This document shows positions 60,122-64,000 of a stretch of DNA of 64,000 nt, piece after piece (position 1 is the stretch's first letter; each line of letters begins with the position of its first letter). Location: contig NZ_JAJDOO010000010.1 of the NCBI RefSeq assembly GCF_020595055.1, positions 1 through 64,000 on the forward strand. Direction: 5' to 3'. The position numbers and the translations under genes were made by a program. The notes under the pieces are model-generated. The model saw only the letters and a program-made list of their open reading frames with translations. It was not told the DNA's origin and did not search any database. The stretch comes from Desulfosporosinus shakirovi. GTDB lineage: Bacteria; Bacillota; Desulfitobacteriia; Desulfitobacteriales; Desulfitobacteriaceae.

Positions 60122-61732
60122 TTATATTTTTTCTTGTTCCATCCCATATTCAGTTAGTTTCCGCCATAAGGTTGCCGTACTTATTCCCAGAATGCGAGCT
60201 GCCTTGACCTTTTTATACTTAGCCATTTCCAGCGCCCTTTGAATAATTAGTTTTTCTGCCCCTGACAATGCTTCTTTTAAATTAAGCTCTTCATTCCCAA
60301 TCTCAACTATCACAGATTCTTTCAAAATTCTTTGCCCTTGTCGCAAATGAAGAGGTAAATGTTCCGGTAGTAGTATCGACTCCTCCCGCACCATATTCAT
60401 TGCCGATTCAATACAGTTTTGAAGTTCGCGGACATTTCCCGGCCAAGAATAATTTTGCAATATCTTTAAGGTTTTAAGGTCAATATCTTCAACTAGTTTA
60501 CCAAAGGAAAAAGAAAATTTATGAATAAAATATTTGGCAAGTAAAGCAATATCCCCAACCCGCTCTCTTAAGGGCGGGATTTTTAACTGGACCACATTTA
60601 GGCGATAAAAGAGATCCTGCCGAAACCCTCCATCCGCAATGAGATCGTTTAATTCTTTATTGGTGGAAGAGATGACTCTAACATCAATTTTCTGAGCCTT
60701 GAATCCGCCAACCCGTACTACTTCTCTTTCTTGAAGAACTCTTAGTAATTTAGTTTGTAAGCTGATTTCCATCTCACTAATTTCATCGAGAAAGATAGTC
60801 CCCCCATTCGCTTGTTCAAAAGCCCCAGGGCTTCCCCCTTTCTTGGCCCCAGTAAAAGCCCCTTCCTCATAACCAAAGAGATTGCTCTCAATGAGTGAAG
60901 CTGGTAAAGCCCCACAGTTTAACGCCACAAACGGCCGATATCGACGTTCACTGGCATTATGAACTGATTGAGCAAACAATTCCTTTCCGGTTCCTGTTTC
61001 TCCATAAATAAGAATTGAGGAAACACCATTTGCTACGAATTTTGCCATACTCTTGGTTTTTGCTAGTACTTCACTTTCTCCTATAATGTCTTCAAAGCAA
61101 TAGTTCGCACTTTGAAACTTTTTAACTTCATCATATAATTTTTGATGTTGACGGGCTGCATTTTCATTGTTAAATCCGAAACCAATTTTATCTGTAATAG
61201 GAATACGTACCGCCATTGCTCCATTAACTGAAAAAGACTTTCCTACTACAGGCTCCTGGGAAACCATGGCTTGTCTGGCCTGCTTACTTGCTTGACCCTT
61301 CAATTGGTGTCGTTCGCTTCCATTGGAATAGTAACTTAATAACCGTTCACCAATATCGTTAAAAATCACGGCTTCCCCACCGGCCACTTGAGCAATCATC
61401 GGAAGTGCCTTTATTAAGGCATCCAGAAATTTTTGTTCTCTTTTAAGTCGTTCTACATTACTGCACGATAAGACATATTCACCCATTGGCAATGCCCAGG
61501 CATCAGCCTGATCTATTATTTGAGAAACGCCGATTAACGGACAAGCCTTTTGAGCTGCCTCTCTCGCCAGATCGTATATCTCATTATCCAGTTCTTTTAT
61601 TTCCGTTCCATTCCAATCAACTGTACATAATCTCCGTCCTTCAGAGTCAGTAATGGTTGCATAGCCACCGGCTGTTCTTGCCAAAATTGGCAAGATCATT
61701 ATAAGTTTTTCCAAATCATAATGATCGCTCAT
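60122..61732 (-). CDS. Sigma-54-dependent transcriptional activator of the nicotinate operon
   Basis: The start at 61732 (MSDHYDLEKL) follows GGAGG, giving 536 residues. The N-terminal 190 residues contain two copies of one sensor motif (LPILARTAGG at 14 and LPMIAQVAGG at 110), not a receiver domain. The AAA+ part has Walker A GETGTGKE (244-251), GAFTGA (291-296, sigma-54 contact) and an R-finger region. A Fis-type helix-turn-helix (KKVKAARILGISTATLWRKL) ends the protein. It lies upstream of ndhF with a matching -24/-12 promoter between, so it should switch on the pathway, perhaps on nicotinate binding. Confidence 0.92.
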   Translation of the reverse strand: MSDHYDLEKLIMILPILARTAGGYATITDSEGRRLCTVDWNGTEIKELDNEIYDLAREAAQKACPLIGVSQIIDQADAWALPMGEYVLSCSNVERLKREQKFLDALIKALPMIAQVAGGEAVIFNDIGERLLSYYSNGSERHQLKGQASKQARQAMVSQEPVVGKSFSVNGAMAVRIPITDKIGFGFNNENAARQHQKLYDEVKKFQSANYCFEDIIGESEVLAKTKSMAKFVANGVSSILIYGETGTGKELFAQSVHNASERRYRPFVALNCGALPASLIESNLFGYEEGAFTGAKKGGSPGAFEQANGGTIFLDEISEMEISLQTKLLRVLQEREVVRVGGFKAQKIDVRVISSTNKELNDLIADGGFRQDLFYRLNVVQLKIPPLRERVGDIALLAKYFIHKFSFSFGKLVEDIDLKTLKILQNYSWPGNVRELQNCIESAMNMVREESILLPEHLPLHLRQGQRILKESVIVEIGNEELNLKEALSGAEKLIIQRALEMAKYKKVKAARILGISTATLWRKLTEYGMEQEKI

Positions 61733-62179
61733 TCCAACCTCCACAAATACAATTATTAACAAAGCAAGATGACTTAAATAACCTCTGAACTTAGTAGAAA
61801 CTTATCAATCCAATTCTCTTCGCAATCCAAAAATATCCCCATTCTTAAACCCAAGCAGTCCCATTTGCTACCTTTATAATAACCGTTTGAACAGGAAAAT
61901 GTCGAAATTTATTTTTATCAAAAGAAATCTATTCAATCTCTCATACCCCAAGTAATCTACTATTACAGGCCACACACTTACCTAAAGGCGCTATTCTTAA
62001 GATCTAAACAATGCCAAGTGACTACTAATTTGATAAATAGCCTTCCAAAATGACAAATTGAATAATCCTTCCAATTCCTTTATTTTGTATTTTTAGGCAT
62101 AGTAAGAAAACTATATAATACTACAGAAAATGTCATACATGTATAGTACATAACAATTATAACAGAAAGGACAAATGAA

Positions 62180-62323
62180 ATGACCTTTACAGAACGCCTA
62201 GAAACATTACCAGTCTCTAGATTTCATTATCTCTCATTGATCTCGGCCGACTTAAGTTGAATGTTTGACTCTATGGACACCTGTATCATTTCTTTTGTCC
62301 TCGCCCTACTTAACATTATTTAA
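62180..62323 (+). pseudogene. N-terminal remnant of an MFS transporter
   Basis: The ATG at 62180, after AGAAAGGACA, opens MTFTERLETLPVSRFHYLSL. A TGA at 62258-62260 stands where MFS proteins have Trp (the usual GLGWMFDSMD), and MFDSMDTCIISFVLALL follows in the same frame until TAA at 62321. The rest of the roughly 400-residue carrier is gone. The LGW-FD-MD pattern is shared by niacin (NiaP-like) and aromatic-acid carriers, so this may be a lost nicotinate permease. The 450 nt before it (61733-62179) hold no gene that I can support. Confidence 0.7.
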
Positions 62324-62335
62324 TTTCACAACAAG

Positions 62336-62380
62336 GGGGACGGTCTTTTAACCTATTAATTGTGTTAAAAGAGCTGTCCT
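62336..62380. terminator. Hairpin downstream of the MFS remnant
   Basis: GGAC (62338-62341) and CTTTTAAC (62345-62352) pair with GTTAAAAG (62364-62371) and GTCC (62376-62379). It may be the original terminator of the lost transporter gene or a leader of the next gene. Confidence 0.5.
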
Positions 62381-62488
62381 TCTACACGTTTGATCCAATT
62401 ATTAACTTATATGTAACATTATTCTTGAAAATGCATACCTTGTATTATGAACTCAAGGATTGACACATTTATATAAGGGGGCTTGCCC

Positions 62489-62998
62489 ATGAAATCGTTG
62501 ATGGGGCAACGGGGTTACTCCCCAACTCAATACAACAGGTTCTCCCCCATGCAACGGCAGGAAACTAAGCCTGCTCAGCAGCAGGGGCCCGGGCCATCAA
62601 TTGACCAACAACAGAATTCCAGACCGGCTTCCGAATCAATGAATAGGCCGGTAGGTCAACTTATAACTCAACCAGTACCTCAACCGACGTCTCCTATTCA
62701 AAAGCAAACAACTTTACCGCAATCCTCTTCCGCAACAGCAGAATCTCCTGACCTCTGGCAACAACAGGCTGGAGTTCTTCTGAAAAAATACGGACCTTCC
62801 CTCATGAAGCAATTCGGACCTCCCTTGGCACGCAAAGTAGGACTTCCAATCGCACAACACGTTGGCCCTCCTTTAGCACGCAAAGTAGGAATTCCTCTCA
62901 TCCGGCGTGTCGGCCTGCCTCTTGTACGCAAAGTATTCTTCCCTCTCGCAAAGCGAGCAGGATTTGCCCTCATTCGACGTATGGGCCTTCCGTTTTAG
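62489..62998 (+). CDS. Small repeat protein, Gln/Pro-rich then basic Leu-Pro repeats
   Basis: The ATG at 62489 follows AGGGGG. The 169-residue product has a disordered Gln/Pro/Ser N-terminal half (PVPQPTSPIQ) and a C-terminal half of about eight units of 8-11 residues. Examples are GPPLARKVGLPIAQ, GPPLARKVGIPLIR, GLPLVRKVFFPLAK and GFALIRRMGLPF. Each unit is a short amphipathic segment with Arg/Lys. No Cys or signal peptide is seen. I do not recognise a family. Similar basic repeat proteins occur as spore or membrane-associated proteins, but no role is claimed. Confidence 0.6.
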   Translation: MKSLMGQRGYSPTQYNRFSPMQRQETKPAQQQGPGPSIDQQQNSRPASESMNRPVGQLITQPVPQPTSPIQKQTTLPQSSSATAESPDLWQQQAGVLLKKYGPSLMKQFGPPLARKVGLPIAQHVGPPLARKVGIPLIRRVGLPLVRKVFFPLAKRAGFALIRRMGLPF

Positions 62999-63039
62999 TT
63001 CCTTACCGGAAACTTAACTTATACAATTTCAAATTTAAG

Positions 63040-63072
63040 AAGGCTGTCGACAAATTTGATGTCAACAGCCTT
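63040..63072. terminator. Convergent terminator between the repeat protein and uspA
   Basis: AAGGCTGTCGAC (63040-63051) pairs with GTCAACAGCCTT (63061-63072) with one mismatch and a 9-nt loop. A short T-run follows on the plus strand. It lies between convergent genes. Confidence 0.8.
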
Positions 63073-63093
63073 TTCAATGTTCAGTGCATTGCT

Positions 63094-63522
63094 TTATTTC
63101 ACGATAAGAACAGGACAGGTTGCTTTTCTCAGGACGCGCTGACTCACGCTACCTAATACAGCTCCTGTTATTGGCCCATAGCCATGACTTCCCATTACTA
63201 CCAAGTCGATATTCTCATTGATAACTTCTTCTACAATTACAGTCGATGGGTGTCCTTGTATCATTTTTTTCTTAAAGGGGACGCCGCCAATATCGATTCC
63301 TTTAATGGATTCTTCTAACGTCAGCTGCCCTCTTTCTTCAATCTCTTCTCGCGTAATTTCTATGGTATAAGCTGAATTATAACCCCAATAAGCTTCCGGA
63401 TTATACGTGACAAACAAAAGCACGATTTCAGACTGGAATTTCCGGGCAAGATCCAAAGCATTTTGTAACGCTCGACGTGAATACTCCGAAGCATCCGTGG
63501 CTACCAATATCTTTTTAAACAT
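63094..63522 (-). CDS. Universal stress protein (UspA family)
   Basis: The 142-residue protein has MFKKILVATDASEYSRRAL at the start and LVVMGSHGYGPITGAVLGSVSQRVLRKATCPVLIVK at the end, i.e. the ATP-binding G-x2-G-x9-G-S/T pattern of UspA. It is cytoplasmic and probably binds ATP. GGAGGGTG precedes the ATG. A close paralogue follows upstream. Confidence 0.93.
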   Translation of the reverse strand: MFKKILVATDASEYSRRALQNALDLARKFQSEIVLLFVTYNPEAYWGYNSAYTIEITREEIEERGQLTLEESIKGIDIGGVPFKKKMIQGHPSTVIVEEVINENIDLVVMGSHGYGPITGAVLGSVSQRVLRKATCPVLIVK

Positions 63523-63719
63523 GCTTCACCCTCCTCCTAATTCAGATCTTTCAACTGTTTTCTAATGATCTGCCTTCTATGGGGATCTGCGGACTTGGTA
63601 AACTAAATTACGGCAAAAACAGAATATAATGACTACATCTGAAGATTATCATTATATATATCGCCAGTCAATAGCGTAATCATATTGTCTTCATAATTTT
63701 TAACTATTTAAGACCTTAT

Positions 63720-64000
63720 TTACTTAACAATAAGAACAGGGCATTCTGCACGATGGAGGACATGCTGACTCACACTTCCTAACAAAGAACCCGCAATCGG
63801 TCCATAGCCACGGCTCCCCATGACCACTAAATCAACTCCCTCTTTCTCAACTTCTTCTAAGATCATAGTCGCTGGATATCCTTGTACCTTTTTCCGTTTT
63901 AAAACGACATCCCCTACTTCAATACCCTCAAGTGTAGCGTCTAAGGCCCGCTCTCCTGATTCGTCAATTTGTTCCTGAGGAACTAAAACGCCATAAGTCA
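63720..64000 (-). CDS. Universal stress protein (UspA family), partial at the window edge
   Basis: The frame runs from beyond 64000 to a TAA at 63720-63722. The visible 92 or so residues end LVVMGSRGYGPIAGSLLGSV and VLHRAECPVLIVK, very like the neighbour at 63094. The ATP-binding pattern is kept. The N-terminal third lies outside the window. The two genes are tandem paralogues with about 200 nt between. Confidence 0.92.
   Translation of the reverse strand, partial: TYGVLVPQEQIDESGERALDATLEGIEVGDVVLKRKKVQGYPATMILEEVEKEGVDLVVMGSRGYGPIAGSLLGSVSQHVLHRAECPVLIVK

Overview
The window looks like chromosome of an anaerobic, low-to-mid-GC Firmicute of the Desulfosporosinus/Desulfitobacterium type (Peptococcaceae). 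This is inferred from a class III ribonucleotide reductase under a cobalamin riboswitch, an anaerobic nicotinate-fermentation locus with many Fe-S and B12 enzymes, CooT-type nickel proteins, AmmeMemoRadiSam genes, DUF1659/DUF2922 small proteins and frequent strong GGAGG ribosome-binding sites with GTG/TTG starts. The genus cannot be fixed from sequence alone. Most genes are on the minus strand.

Layout. 1-1.7 kb is a scar of mobile DNA: a tyrosine-recombinase fragment, a cluster of short repeats, and a broken group II intron lying in a broken alpha/beta-hydrolase gene. 1.9-9.7 kb holds small accessory genes, an EamA permease with a His-rich tail, a cobalamin riboswitch whose downstream ABC-transporter operon has collapsed to gene fragments, a YibE/F protein and an alkaline phosphatase. 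10-23 kb is rich in metal and redox genes: two methyltransferases, a metal-chelate binding lipoprotein, two CooT paralogues, NrdD/NrdG with an intact cobalamin riboswitch, a ferritin-like protein, a Znu-type ABC importer beside a Fur-family regulator, TrmO and a manganese catalase. A 181-bp MITE-like nested palindrome lies at 21.7 kb. 23-31 kb is a ten-gene Mrp/Mbh-type antiporter operon with three large NuoL/M/N-like subunits. 31.5-38 kb holds CstA, a LytS/LytR pair and the AmmeMemoRadiSam pair; RidA and a soluble chemotaxis receptor follow.

The centrepiece is 40.1-61.7 kb. It carries what appears to be the whole pathway known from Eubacterium barkeri: nicotinate dehydrogenase (NdhF, S, L, M, with the split molybdenum subunit), 6-hydroxynicotinate reductase, enamidase, 2-formylglutarate reductase, 2-(hydroxymethyl)glutarate dehydratase, B12-dependent 2-methyleneglutarate mutase, 3-methylitaconate isomerase, dimethylmalate dehydratase (two subunits) and dimethylmalate lyase, giving pyruvate and propionate. 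Five further genes are interleaved or flanking: a MutL/GlmL-like ATPase, an orphan PTS-EIIC-like membrane protein, a DUF1185 protein, an ApbE-superfamily UPF0280 protein, and a sigma-54 activator. A well-spaced -24/-12 promoter and a 12-bp-arm palindrome lie upstream of ndhF. I propose that UPF0280 installs the covalent flavin known from 6-hydroxynicotinate reductase. A GC-rich inverted-repeat element interrupts the operon between hnr and UPF0280.

62-64 kb holds an MFS-transporter remnant, a small protein with degenerate Leu-Pro/Arg-Lys repeats and two UspA genes, the last cut by the window edge.
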